64,000 nucleotides of DNA from Massospora cicadina (lineage: Eukaryota; Entomophthoromycota; Entomophthoromycetes; Entomophthorales; Entomophthoraceae), in assembly GCA_022478985.1 (NCBI GenBank), contig JAKSZP010009240.1:1-64000 (forward strand), in the 5' to 3' direction. The first letter of the stretch is position 1; each line of letters starts with the position of its first letter. The notes beneath the pieces were generated by a model that was not told where the DNA came from, ran no database searches, and was given only the letters and a program-made list of their open reading frames with translations. Made by a program: the position numbers and the translations under genes. Shown one piece after another: positions 1 to 11,045 of this stretch.

Positions 1-1520
1 AAGCTTTAGCTAATTTTCTCAAGGCTCTTGTTTATTTACCAAATTTTTAAATTTTTTTCTATATAACCCATATTTATATGTTTATCAAAAAAATTATAAG
101 TAGCTTTCTCTTAACTAATATAAATCTAAATAAAGCTTAGTCTATCAGGGGCCAAATTAAAAATCAGTAAACATAACAGGTGTGCCCACAGTATTCTGAA
201 ACTAGAAAGATTTGGTTTCTAAAGAGGGTAAACATTATCACATAAATGACTTCATTTTAGATTAAACTTTCTCATTAAGTTACACATATTTACTATATAT
301 GTTTTGGTTATATTACTAATTACTGAAAAGCTTTTTAGTCAGAATCCATAACTACTCAAAATTTTTTGTACCAAAGAACACCTCAGCATGTAGATTACCA
401 GCTAGTTTCCTTTTAGAATCTAAAAGGTAGACATATATAAATATATATTCAAAAAAATAGTTTAAATAAGGAAACAATATTTTTTGTTTAAGAGCACCAG
501 TTGGGAAGGCATTATGATTAGAAATGGCGATACAACGTGATAATAATTCAGTCTATTAACTTAGGTAGGAACACATAGAAAATATATAATAGTCATCAGT
601 TGCTTCCCATATAGAGTCCAATGAAATCTAGTGGATGTAAAGCAGGTGGCTTAAATATAACTTATTATATAAGAGAAAAATTGGGGAGCAGAGTATCTCA
701 ATTTGACCCCAGCTCAACGTTATCTTGAAAAGAATTAAATTCAGAAAACCAAAAAATTAGTAATCTGAAATTTAGATTTACCAATCTTAGAGGTTGACAT
801 TTAATTAGAGTTAACAAAGTGTCTTACAAATTGGTTTAATTTATAGTCTAGAAGAGTTTAATGGCAAGAAATTATACCTGAAAATTAGGATAAAGCAAAT
901 TAAGTAAAAAGAAATATAAAATGAATCAAGTTGAAAATAGAATTGTTGTATGTGTTGACCACCTCTAACAAGATTTAAAAATATACACATAAATATACCT
1001 TGACTTTGTTACCACATGATTAAAGAAAAAGCTAGCTGAGCTAACCAGGTAATATGAATATAAATCACACCAATTTTTCTTCCAGCTGACATAAAAAACC
1101 CACTAAGTATTAACTAAAATTACAAAGAAAATTATTTTGTGATACCAAAATACTAGTACTACTTTTTAACTTAAAGTTACTACATGGTTTACACGTAAAA
1201 TCTTTAAACATTTCTATACAATAAATTATGTGCTCCTATATTGTTGTCTAATCAAGTTGTGCTCACTTTAATAGCAATATATATAGCCTCTGATAGATTT
1301 AAAAACCAACAAGCTATAATCATACATTAATTTTATTATTTTTTCTATTAACTCCATCATAAGCTAAATATATATTTTTTATGGTTAACTATCTTATATA
1401 CTTGAATAGTAGTAAGCTACTATTGCATCACTGCAGCAACTATCTTCCTTTTGAGTCTCTTTATATAGCAACACTGACTATCAAAAATTGAAAATCTACA
1501 GATTGGTGCAAACACAAGGG
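1..1520. other. AT-rich stretch with no gene seen
   Basis: No open frame above background, no splice-bounded coding pattern, and no repeat shared with the rest of the window was recognised. It is probably intergenic or very old repeat sequence. Confidence 0.6.
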
Positions 1521-1572
1521 TGTTGGAATTCTGTATGGATGGGTTGCTTGGTGCTAGCCCAGAATCCCAACA
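1521..1572. repeat. Short inverted repeat with LTR-like TGTTGG/CCAACA ends
   Basis: A 13-bp arm at 1521-1533 (TGTTGGAATTCTG) is matched by its reverse complement at 1560-1572 with one mismatch, leaving a 26-bp loop. The ends resemble LTR termini such as those of element D. No LTR body lies between them. It may be a hairpin, an LTR-end remnant or chance. Confidence 0.5.
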
Positions 1573-3559
1573 ATGTTGCAGGAGCGTTAAGCTTAGTACA
1601 TCATCCTGCCTGAGAGAGAGGGAGCCATAGTTCCCCTAAATTCACAACCTGTACTCTTGTTGAAGAAGGGTTTAATATCAATCTAAATTAAAATGAAAAA
1701 TAGTAGGATAAGTCCCCTTTATTAGGTAAATAATTAGCATCTTAGTGCTAGTAAAATAAAGGATAAGATAAGAGATATAAGGAATGATCAGCGTATACTC
1801 TGGTGGGAGGAGGATTCAGGATAGGTGGTAGATAAGCTGAGATAATAGAATTATTCCCTGCAATGAAGAATGAAAGTTGAGATAGCGAGAAATATTTTGT
1901 AACGTAGGAGTTAGGATACTATGAGATAGTGGCCTAGATTGTGGGAAAGTTGTTGGCATAAATCGCTGATTTACTAATAATAATTTTTAGATATTACAGA
2001 TATAAAAGGGGCAATTATCTTTGGCTTTTAGTCACCATAATCATGTGATTCATATTAGATATTAGATCAATTCCTACTAGTTTTAGAACTCAAATTTCTA
2101 ACAGGATCAATACCAGATAGTTTTTAGTGTTATTAATCCATGCAAATTATTGATAATAGTATTTGGGATGATCCCCTAATAGTTTTGGGATCAACATTCC
2201 ACTTAAAATCCTTTAATTTTATTGGGTTGATCCCTGACAAATTGAAGGGTTAACTTGGAGTTTACAAATAATTTTAAACATTAGTGAGTTAAGGCCCCAA
2301 AAAGAGGCTTCACCCTAAAAAAGGGCAATTTCCTGACAAATGGCATTAAAAACTGCCACAAAAATATCAACTTCATATTGTTTTTATAAAATTCACTAAT
2401 AGCATCACCCATTTGGTGAATAGTAGAAAGGAGAATGTGATGAACGCATGGGAAGTATTCAGTTTTTTTAAAGAGCAGATGAGTCTTTTGAGGTTGTCAA
2501 AATTTAAAGATACCTTGACCTCTAATAAAGATATAGAGGACCAATAATATAATAGTGAATCCTGGTAAAAAATGCTAGATTTTGAAGATAACCTGAAATG
2601 GACATCCCTTTTATGTCTAAGTACAAGATATCTCACTGGATGATATGTTTAAATTCCCTCAAATATAAGTTCTCAGGTTTTTACATCTGTACTTGTACCA
2701 TTCAATGATTAATGGGAGTAAAATATAAAGTGCTATGCCAACCTTTGTTCAAAAGAAGATTTCTTTAACATTAAAAAAGGTAAAATCTAGCTTTTTGTAG
2801 TATTAAATATGTTTTGCAACAATGAATCCAACCTTAAACTTTACTGGTCTCTAAACTTAAACTTTGATCATCAATTAAGATGTTAGTATAGTAAGTGAAG
2901 AGGCTTAAAAGCCTTTTAAAAGGCCTAGATAGATTTCCCATTAAGATTCAAAAAATCTCGTGTCCTTTATAGCCATGCATCAGTAATGTTAAATAGAACG
3001 CAAAGTAAAATATGGCATAAGACTCAACTCTAGAGGTAATGAGGATAGATGGATTATATAGCTTAATATCATAAAGCTAAAGCCCTCCAACACGGAGGAA
3101 CTTGAGACACATCATCCTCCTGAAGGCTATTTTTTACCAGAAAAGGTTTCAGGCAATAAAATTAACATACAAGTGAACACTAAAAAAGAGTCACAACTAT
3201 TTAGTCCATTAAATTTATGTCCGCTTATTTTATAAGAACTTACATGACCTTAAATTTTCTATAGAAGTTTTTATACCATTAGTAGAAGACTACAAAAATT
3301 GTAATAGGACAAGCTTTTATTTAAGTATGGATTAAAGAAACATTAGAAAGTGTTTTTCATATACTTAATTTAAAGAAATTCAAATAAATACTTCTTGAAA
3401 TTTATAGCTAGATGAAAAGAACTCAATATCAAGCACTTAACAATTGAACTCTTATTCTAGCTTCAATGACCTTATATTGTTAGTCTAAGATCTAGAAACT
3501 TGAAAGTTTTTTATAAAGACTCTTTCTTCTTGGCATAATTTTTCAAGCAGATCTTATGG
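1573..3559. other. AT-rich stretch with no gene seen
   Basis: No supported coding region. A somewhat GC-richer patch follows the inverted repeat at about 1573-1960 and could be eroded repeat sequence. A loose repetition of GATCAA-type words occurs at 2060-2260. An 87-codon minus-strand frame at 2373-2636 has no recognisable motif. Confidence 0.5.
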
Positions 3560-5262
3560 AAAAAAGTAAACTTTGATCGCCCGCCATATTTCACTCTGAT
3601 GTCCTTGGATTCCCCACCAGCTGCTCCAGTGTGGGGCAGCAGCGAAACTCCACCACCATTTTCCATCTGGCAGGAAAATGTGCTTGGACTGGATCGCCCA
3701 GTCATACCAAACCCCTGGGATGATTCATTCCTCCCAAGGATCTTGACGCCCACCTTGCTCATACCCAAGTGGTTCCCATTGCCCCCTGGTGCTCCCCCAA
3801 AGCAACATGCGTTTTGGTCTTAGGGCCAATTATGGGAAACCTTTCCTTTACCATGACCAAGCCATTATCAAAATGGCTCAAGCGGTGATACTTCCTGACA
3901 GTTTTATTGATTTCCGCCCCTATACAGGGTATTTTGATCTCAGCTTCACCTGTGAAGTTGATGCCACCACTGCGGCAACTGTGCCCCAGTTTTCCAGGAT
4001 ACCCCTCTCCCCACAATTCAGACTTGGCTCCCAGAAGATACCACTTTGGTGGTTCATTTCACTGGTTTGCCTACCCAACTCCCCCTATGGTGCTCCACCA
4101 GGAGCTGATGGACGGTTTGGAAGCCTATGACTCCAACCCCAACTTACAATTTGTGGTCCCAAATGGGGCCACACGCCTTTCTGGGCCTCTGGCATATGCC
4201 ACGATCAGCCCTGAATTTAGTAAAATTGCATTATCAATTCCCCCTCATGCCATCATTCCTTATGCCCCTGACCATCTGTTTTGGGCCTGCGTCAAGGGCA
4301 GGCGGACAATATGTAAATCCTGTTTTGAGTTGGACCAATCAAAATGTAAGTGCTCTTCCTTCTCTGCTTCTGACAGCTCTGATTTTTCATCCTCTAGCTT
4401 CTAATCTGCCACCCACCCTGTGCCAGTTTTGGTATGGGATACAATCCTACCTTCCCCTCCCCAAAAGCCTGTTGCTGCAGCTGCGCCTGCAGCCACCAAT
4501 CATCTCCTCTTCGCCCCAGTGCCACACATTCTCCCTCCAATCAGCACCAGCTTGGACCCCAGTTCGCTCCCATGCTTTCTCCAACAAACCAACCAAACCT
4601 CAGTCATATGTTAGTCCCCAAATAATACAAACAAAACCCTTGGAATCTATTAGTTGAAATTGATGAGTATAGTAATATTATTAAGACTCCACTCAGATAA
4701 ATTGGTTTGTGTATACTGACCATGACGCTGAGCTACCCCCTCATTTATTTGCCCCCAGAAAAACACTGAAACATTTTTGTGGTGACCACCAGCCAGCTGT
4801 TGAAGTAACGGATAAGCCAGATTGTCGTCCTCTTCACAAAGCTGTTACTAAATCAGCGGCAATGCTCTCAGGAGGAATCCATTTTCCCATTATCCCTTCC
4901 ACCATCAATATGCTCCAAAAGAATATGTTGGTTGGCACTCACAAAGCTTCCAACAACGCTATCCAGAAAGTGACAGTGGTAGCACGGAACCCCAAAGCCA
5001 AGATTACCCGCATTTATATTGCCACATTTGTAAAGCTCCCTGACACATGCATGAAAGAAGAAATAACTTTTACCAAATATGTTATCTCTCTTATGGTCAC
5101 CCACTGTCTTCCTGCCACCCCAATCATCAAAGATTTCGCTCCACATCCCACTGATGCCCCAAAGCCCTTGCTCTCTGCCATAGCCCATGCCCTGCTGTGG
5201 GGTGAAGACAATGCCAAGGATGAGCCCCCTGATCCCCCCTCCCATTCCAACATGATGAAATA
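3560..5262 (+). pseudogene. LINE ORF1-like relic
   Basis: A GC-richer coding block in an AT-rich background, proline-rich at its start. Frames 3599-3823, 3789-4130, 3907-4404 and 4709-5263 must be joined across frameshifts, so it is broken. The segment around 4155-4200 encodes FVVPNGATRLSGPLAYAT, which aligns with FVFHNGASFLSGPSAF in the relic at 30.4-30.6 kb; the DNA at 3800-3960 and 30130-30290 also aligns clearly. A cysteine cluster CKSCFELDQSKCKC lies near 4315-4360. ORF1 of Tad/L1-type LINEs is an RNA-binding chaperone, and that identity is inferred from the LINE-like tail just downstream and the EN/RT fragment elsewhere in the window. The family is not proven. EN and RT are missing here, so the copy is internally deleted. 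Confidence 0.5.
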
Positions 5263-5430
5263 AGTGGTTCTTACTGTCCCATCTGGTTTTTTGTATTCGC
5301 ATTTTATGTGTGTTTACTCATTTAGGCAGTTTGTTCATTTTGTTTGGTGAGGATTTATTTTGTTTGCTCTTTGAGCTTCAGTAACGTTTATCCCCTGTTT
5401 GGCTTACCTCAAATAATATAAATATATATA
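5263..5430 (+). repeat. Probable LINE 3' UTR and tail
   Basis: T-rich sequence follows the ORF1 relic and ends at 5389-5430 with CCCCTGTTTGGCTTACCTC and then AAATAATATAAATATA. Nearly the same terminal module ends the SINE at 8583-8895 (CCCCTGGTTGGCTTTCCTC and AAATAAATAAAAATA). Shared 3' ends are the known way SINEs borrow a partner LINE's reverse transcriptase, so this is read as the LINE 3' end. Confidence 0.5.
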
Positions 5431-8400
5431 AGCTTTTATTATAAAGGATGCGTGGCAGCTCCCCCTTTTTGGGTTGGGCACCACTAGTACTAAAAATCTT
5501 TTATTAAAGAGTTTTTAATTACTCATTGTAAAAATTTATAGTTTATCTAATTATTTTTGCCAATAACCCCTATAAACTTATTACTTGCACAGGTTCAGGT
5601 TTTGTGCAATTCTCCACATTGTATAATAGTTGATATAATTTTTTGATAATAGTATGACGACTATTGTCCATAGTTGAATGAAAGTACTAGATCTCAGCCT
5701 AACGCTCAGCCAATATTTTCTCTCAAAATACTTGTGATGTTTTGGTTAGTGGTTCATTCCCTTGTATCGCCTAACTTGATCTACTCTTAGATCCCCGGTG
5801 ATGGTTACTCTGGTTCAACACACAATCAGCAGAAATCCCTGATTTGATTCCACTTCTTCGCTGGATCCCACTCAGATCCTTACTCTTTATCTTAAAGAGT
5901 CTCCCAATTATCACACACAGCAATAATATCCCTGAGAAAGAGTAGAACAAATAAATGATGATAAAGTTTACTAAGCTAAGACTCTAGTAAAAGTGATAGT
6001 ATAACAAAATATTATCTGGTAAATTCTATATTACTATATCTATTAGTGAATTCTAGGGAATTTATATTGGGGGATTTGGCGCCCAACACCCAGTTGACAC
6101 CTCCTCAATAAAATGGCAGCCATAGCTATTGAATCACCCATCATCGTCTCAGCAGTGATGGTCTTCCCCATCCTGGCTAGGATTCTGTCATTGGACATCC
6201 TTAAGACCTAAAACGGAAAGAGTCAAAAACATGTCCCTAGCGTTTTCCTCTTGATCCAAGCAAATTAACCATATTTGGTAAGTGATCTGCTTAGGTAATG
6301 GGACTTATTACCCATTAAGAAAGGTCACAAACCAATTGATTTAATTTGTTAGTTGCAGGTGGCATCACTCGCCTTGCAACTTACTCCTTAAATTTACAAT
6401 CATTTTTTGGTGATGAAACCCAACTGATTCCAGCTGGTACACCCAATAGTTAATCAACTATCAGATGCCCCTATTTCATTGGCAACTCTGCCCAATGAGA
6501 TCTTAAGCTTATGTCCAGATCAATCCCTGATGGATCTGACCAGGTGAATAACCTAAAATACCCTTAACATAGTTACCTTAAAAGCAGGGTCAATTGATTT
6601 CCAATTTACCTCACATTAGGGAATTATCCCCTAGCAATCCCTGGTAATCTATCTGGCTGGGAATATGGGCAAAAATCCCAACGCTCATAAAAGCATATTT
6701 TTCTCATCTAAACAGTGATACAGACATATTAAAACACCAAGTACATATATTTAGGAATATTTGTACTCAATTTAATTCAAACCTCAAATAGAAGAATGTG
6801 AAACGCTCACTTTACATGTCAATTTAAGATTTTCTCTTCTACATAAAGTCTAAATGCTTGACAAGTTCACTACTAGTGACGGAAGCACAGTCATTATTAT
6901 ATGTTTATAAAGTCGCATTGGGAGGTTTTACAGGATGTCAAAAAGTAAATCACAACTTTGTGCATCATTGCATGGATTAAAATGTAGTAGTACAACATAT
7001 GTAAAATATAAAGATTGTCTTATTAAAAGGGCGCACATAGAGTAATTAAGCCTAAAAAAGATTAATGAAAAAAAGCTCATCAGCACATTAGTATGCGTTG
7101 CATTATATCCAATGTTCTCTTTGCTAAATGATCTCATATAGGAAGCCTAAAACGTGATAAACTCAAAAAGCTCACTCTAAAAAATGTAATAGAAGCTTTT
7201 TTGATATATTTTATAGTACCTAAATGCATTGCTTATCAAATTCTTAAATAGTGACAAAAAATATATTCTTTGCATCAAAGAGGCTCTTCTAGATTTAAAT
7301 GGCTTTTAAAATTATATTAAAAATTTTACTATATACTGCAAAATCAAAGTAATGATGGTAGAAACCCATATATAAGTGTTAATCTTCAAGAGGTTTAAAA
7401 CAAAAATAATTTCTAAGTAGTTAAATTTTAATATAAAATGTCCTTGTAGAATTTTGTTAACATAGGAACATGTAACTATATGCTATCAATTCACATAAAT
7501 TTGTTACCAATATTAACATAATTGCACACCTTAACTGTCTTAAAGATTTTATTAATGATACATCTGAAGGAGGTCAAAAACACAAATCATTATGTACCAA
7601 GCATTCCTCCTGATATAAAGTTCCTTATCACCTCAAAGCTGAATTATTGCTAAATCTCAGTATCATGGAAATCTTTCTTTCATCAATTTCTTGAAAGCTT
7701 TATAGCTGTATAATTTGATAGCGACTCCTACCACTTCCTTGATTTAACATATGACCAAAAAATACATACACAACCTAATTAAAATATTAGAAAGGTATAT
7801 TTAAGCTGAGGGGAAGTTTAAAGCAATTTTTTATGTATAGTCTACCATGATTTGGAGATATATACCAAGTAAAATATGAAATATAAAAATTCTATAACAT
7901 GGTCATCTTTATTACTAAAAATTAATAAGCACCACATCTCTTTTTTGTTAAAAGAGATTATTGACAAAAGATTATCAAGTATGAAAAAAACATGGCACCT
8001 TAAGGGAAAAATACCAAAGAAATAGTTGATTACTCATTATTTCAGATACATATAGCAAGTTAATCTTATGTGCCATATTTTACTGGAGATAAACTACATT
8101 CCATTCTCATTTATATTTAGGTATATTTGAGTATTAGAGAATCTTAAGCTTACAAGACTACTTTTATATATTTTTACATGTTAATATAGCGTAAGACAAT
8201 GATAATTGCAGTAGAAACACTTTTTAACCAGGTCCCCTTAACTATGAATTTTATAAGCTTTAGTACAAGTAATAATATGGTAAGGAGACAAGATTACGCT
8301 CTAAAAGCTACATTCTATATTTTTTAAACTTGATACCTCTCAATGAGCAAAAAGAAACCATCAACTCACTCAGTCTGTTCCATATTACTAGCATTGACAA

Positions 8401-8582
8401 AATTAATGCATATATGCCTCTCACAATAACTGCATTTGTTTCTTACATATTAGCAACTCAACATATATTTCAGAACTTTTGGTGCAGTTTTTAAAAGCAT
8501 CAGAAAAATTACCAATATCAATATATTTTAACTAAGCATATGTGCTACTATACTCACATTATACCTAAACTAGACATGAAAC
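5431..8582. other. AT-rich stretch with no gene seen
   Basis: No supported coding region. A GC-richer patch at about 5690-6700 has no motif I recognise. Inside it, 6144-6170 (TGATGGTCTTCCCCATCCTGG) resembles the tandem unit of element G near 46987, so it may be remnant non-autonomous LTR-element sequence. From 6720 to 8580 I see nothing but AT-rich DNA. Confidence 0.45.
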
Positions 8583-8895
8583 TACAAGGGGGTGGAAGGT
8601 GAGTCAGTAGGGCATATGGCTATCAACCTGAAGGTTGTGGGTTCAATATACGCCCTTTTCACATTAATTTGTGGTGCTAGCCAAAGGAAGCTATTGGCGG
8701 TTAGTAGGTCTAATAACATGAAAACTTACCCATGACATAACCAGAAAACTAAAGTCCCAATCCAGAGGTGAAAAACTTTCTTTGATGGAGCTAACCCTGC
8801 TCAGGTTTCATGTAGTAGCTTTCTTTCTTTCTTTATTTCTTTTTTTGGTAATGCCCATCCCCTGGTTGGCTTTCCTCAAATAAATAAAAATATAG
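8583..8895 (+). mobile_element. tRNA-derived SINE with LINE-like tail
   Basis: The head carries Pol III promoter-like boxes: an A box around 8598-8612 (GGTGAGTCAGTAGGG) and a B box around 8639-8649 (GGTTCAATA core), about 40 bp apart as in tRNA genes. A body of about 180 bp and a CT-rich run (8820-8845) follow, then a 3' module at 8853-8893 nearly identical to the tail at 5389-5430. The tRNA-like head does not fold as an intact tRNA. Pol III transcription and LINE-dependent mobilisation are inferred from this architecture. Confidence 0.65.
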
Positions 8896-9827
8896 AATTG
8901 AAATTCCATATGTTGATAACTTAGTGTGCACATTACTTTAAATCAATATATTAAATAAGGTTTGTACAAAAGAACTTTACAATGTTACTCTTAGTCCCTC
9001 ATCAGGAGGTCTTCTAACAGTCAGACACCAGATCTGTACACATGAAGAACTAGAGTCAAATAAGATGATGATAAAGGTCAAGTCCCATATAGTTTAAGCC
9101 ATACTACAAATCATAGATTTTATGAAACTCAGATGAAATTTTGTACAAAAACATTATAAACGCCAGATTTCATTTTATGAATAAAGTTTATGTTTTTATA
9201 GTTATAATAATATAAAGAATGGCGGACTCCAAATTTCTATGAACTATCAAGGTTAAACAGCCAAAAAAGGAAAAGCCATCTAGTGATGTGTATTAACATT
9301 GCTCTAACCAGATTTCTGTTTCAAATTATGTCTCAGCAATTAATCTAACCATTTATACCAAAATGGATTTGTCTCTAGAATAACAAGATTAATTTTCCAT
9401 TTTATAGCTAAAGAGCTCCTAACCCCATGAATTATCAGATGTTTATTCAAAGTGACCTCTTCACTAAAAATGAGGATGGATCATATCTCATAAAACTAAC
9501 CTTACTTGTTTATATGTATACTCTGACTGTAATAAAGAGTCATCAATAACTTTTTGAAATTTCTTGTAATCTTTAGAAATTTACTATAAAGTTTTCAAGA
9601 AAGAGAAACATTCTAAAAAATTTAAAGTATTCATCCTTTCAAATAGCTATTTGTATATACATACTTATAAAGCAGATGAATAATTTCCTCCTTAGTAAGT
9701 ATAAAGATTTTATCAGATGTCAAGAAATCCTGAGTAGCAGGAGAAAAAATTCAAGTATGTAAAATTATCATCACTACCCCTGAAATTCCTCAGCTCAAGG
9801 AAATTTTATATACTTGGTTTATCTATT
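8896..9827. other. AT-rich stretch with no gene seen
   Basis: No coding signal, no internal repeat and no similarity to the other repeats of the window was seen. Confidence 0.55.
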
Positions 9828-10098
9828 TGAGGTGGGCTGACCTAGGGACGATACTGCGCCAATTATGGGGAAATCAAATTACTACAAAAGGAGGATAAGT
9901 CCTGGTAAACCTACATGCGTGGCGTTCTGATAGGCCAGGAGCTCCATGGACTGCCTTGCTATTTGCTATCTTAGCTCAGGGAATTGGTGCACACTAACAT
10001 AGGCATCTTGTCCCCTACCCAAAGTTCATCTACTGGGTCAAACTTGATAGGCAGTGGTCATTTATTGTCCATTTCTACCACAGGGGCACCCTGCCTGG
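9828..10098 (-). mobile_element. SINE-like repeat, copy 1 (long body)
   Basis: This unit of about 270 bp is repeated at 40831-41100 in the same orientation. Shared blocks include GATAGGCCAGGA, TGCCTTGCTATTTGCTATCT and CAAAGTTCATCTACTGGG. Read on the minus strand it starts with a weak A box (TGGTAGAAATGG) and B-box-like AGTTTGACCC. It ends in a tail (complement of 9828-9860) resembling the tail of the short SINEs at 42407, 52119 and 53642. A tRNA-related SINE with a longer body is the best reading, and the promoter boxes are degenerate. Confidence 0.55.
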
Positions 10099-10517
10099 AT
10101 TTTTTGTATGCTTGTTAACTAAAAAACACTGCATATAAGATAGTAGACCTGAGCATTTTTTATCATAGAAGTTTCCTTAAAACCCAATTTATCTTGCAAC
10201 ACCCTAACTATAAAACCCCTCATATTATTTTCTGACACAATGTCTTTTGAAATGGGAGTCAAAATAGCCAATGATTGATATAGTCTGGATATGAGTTGAG
10301 TGAAAGAGAAGCCAAAAAAAGGGTGGTGAATCCCACTGAACATAAAATGAATTGACCAACCCTGTGTTACAATTTTAAATTGATCAGAATAGAATCTAGA
10401 GGATTTTTAGGTTAGAGCCTAACATGAAAGAGTTACAAAAATATCCCAGAAATTATCTGCCAAATTATAGATATCATTTTAAGGAAATATTATTTTTAAT
10501 TTAAAAAAATCTTAAGT

Positions 10518-11045
10518 TGTGTAAGTGTTAATTTAAATTCTATTGTGGTTTGCAGTTGTACATAGGCCATTGAGAGCGGGTCTCAAAAAGAGCAATGCCA
10601 CCAAAATAGGGATAATTAATAAAGCGCATGGCCAGTTTCATGTGAAGAAGTCATTCCTTAGATGGCCATTAATGATAACTCGTGTTCAATAAAGCCTTAT
10701 CAGGTTAAAATTCTCTCTTATATCTTTTACCTTTTTTATATTATTATATGTTGTAGAATTATCCTTTTATATTATTTCTTTATTTCTACACAGTTAAAAA
10801 TTAATTGTCCTATATTTTATTTTAGAGACTCACTTTACCTTGCCCAACGTTGAGCTGCAGACTTAAGAAATTTAACACCATGGAATTTAAAAAAACTTCT
10901 ACTTGATCTTACCAAACTCCATAGATATCATGCTCCAGCACTTCTTGTATAATGGCACTGAAAGGAATGTGATTGAATATACCAGTATTTTATTATCTGG
11001 ATCTTTATTGAAAAATTACCACTACTGTCATCTACATGGTGCATA
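10518..11045 (+). repeat. Element A 5' LTR
   Basis: Starts near TGTGTAAGTGTTAA and aligns with TGTGTAGATGTTAA at 25782. Further matching blocks are TGGTTTGCAGTT, GAGAGCG, AATGCCACCA, AACACCATGGAA and the ATTACCACTACTGTCATCTAC block (ATTGCCACCGCTGTCCTCTAC in the partner). Similarity fades after about 11045, so the end is approximate. Confidence 0.65.

Noticed and set aside
4868..5302. Minus-strand 144-codon ORF over the LINE relic
   Set aside because: It is antisense to the plus-strand relic that has homology at 30 kb, and has no motif of its own.
6060..6110. Primer-binding site TTTGGCGCCCAACACC of an LTR element
   Set aside because: No LTR pair or coding sequence accompanies it; the resemblance is to a short generic word.
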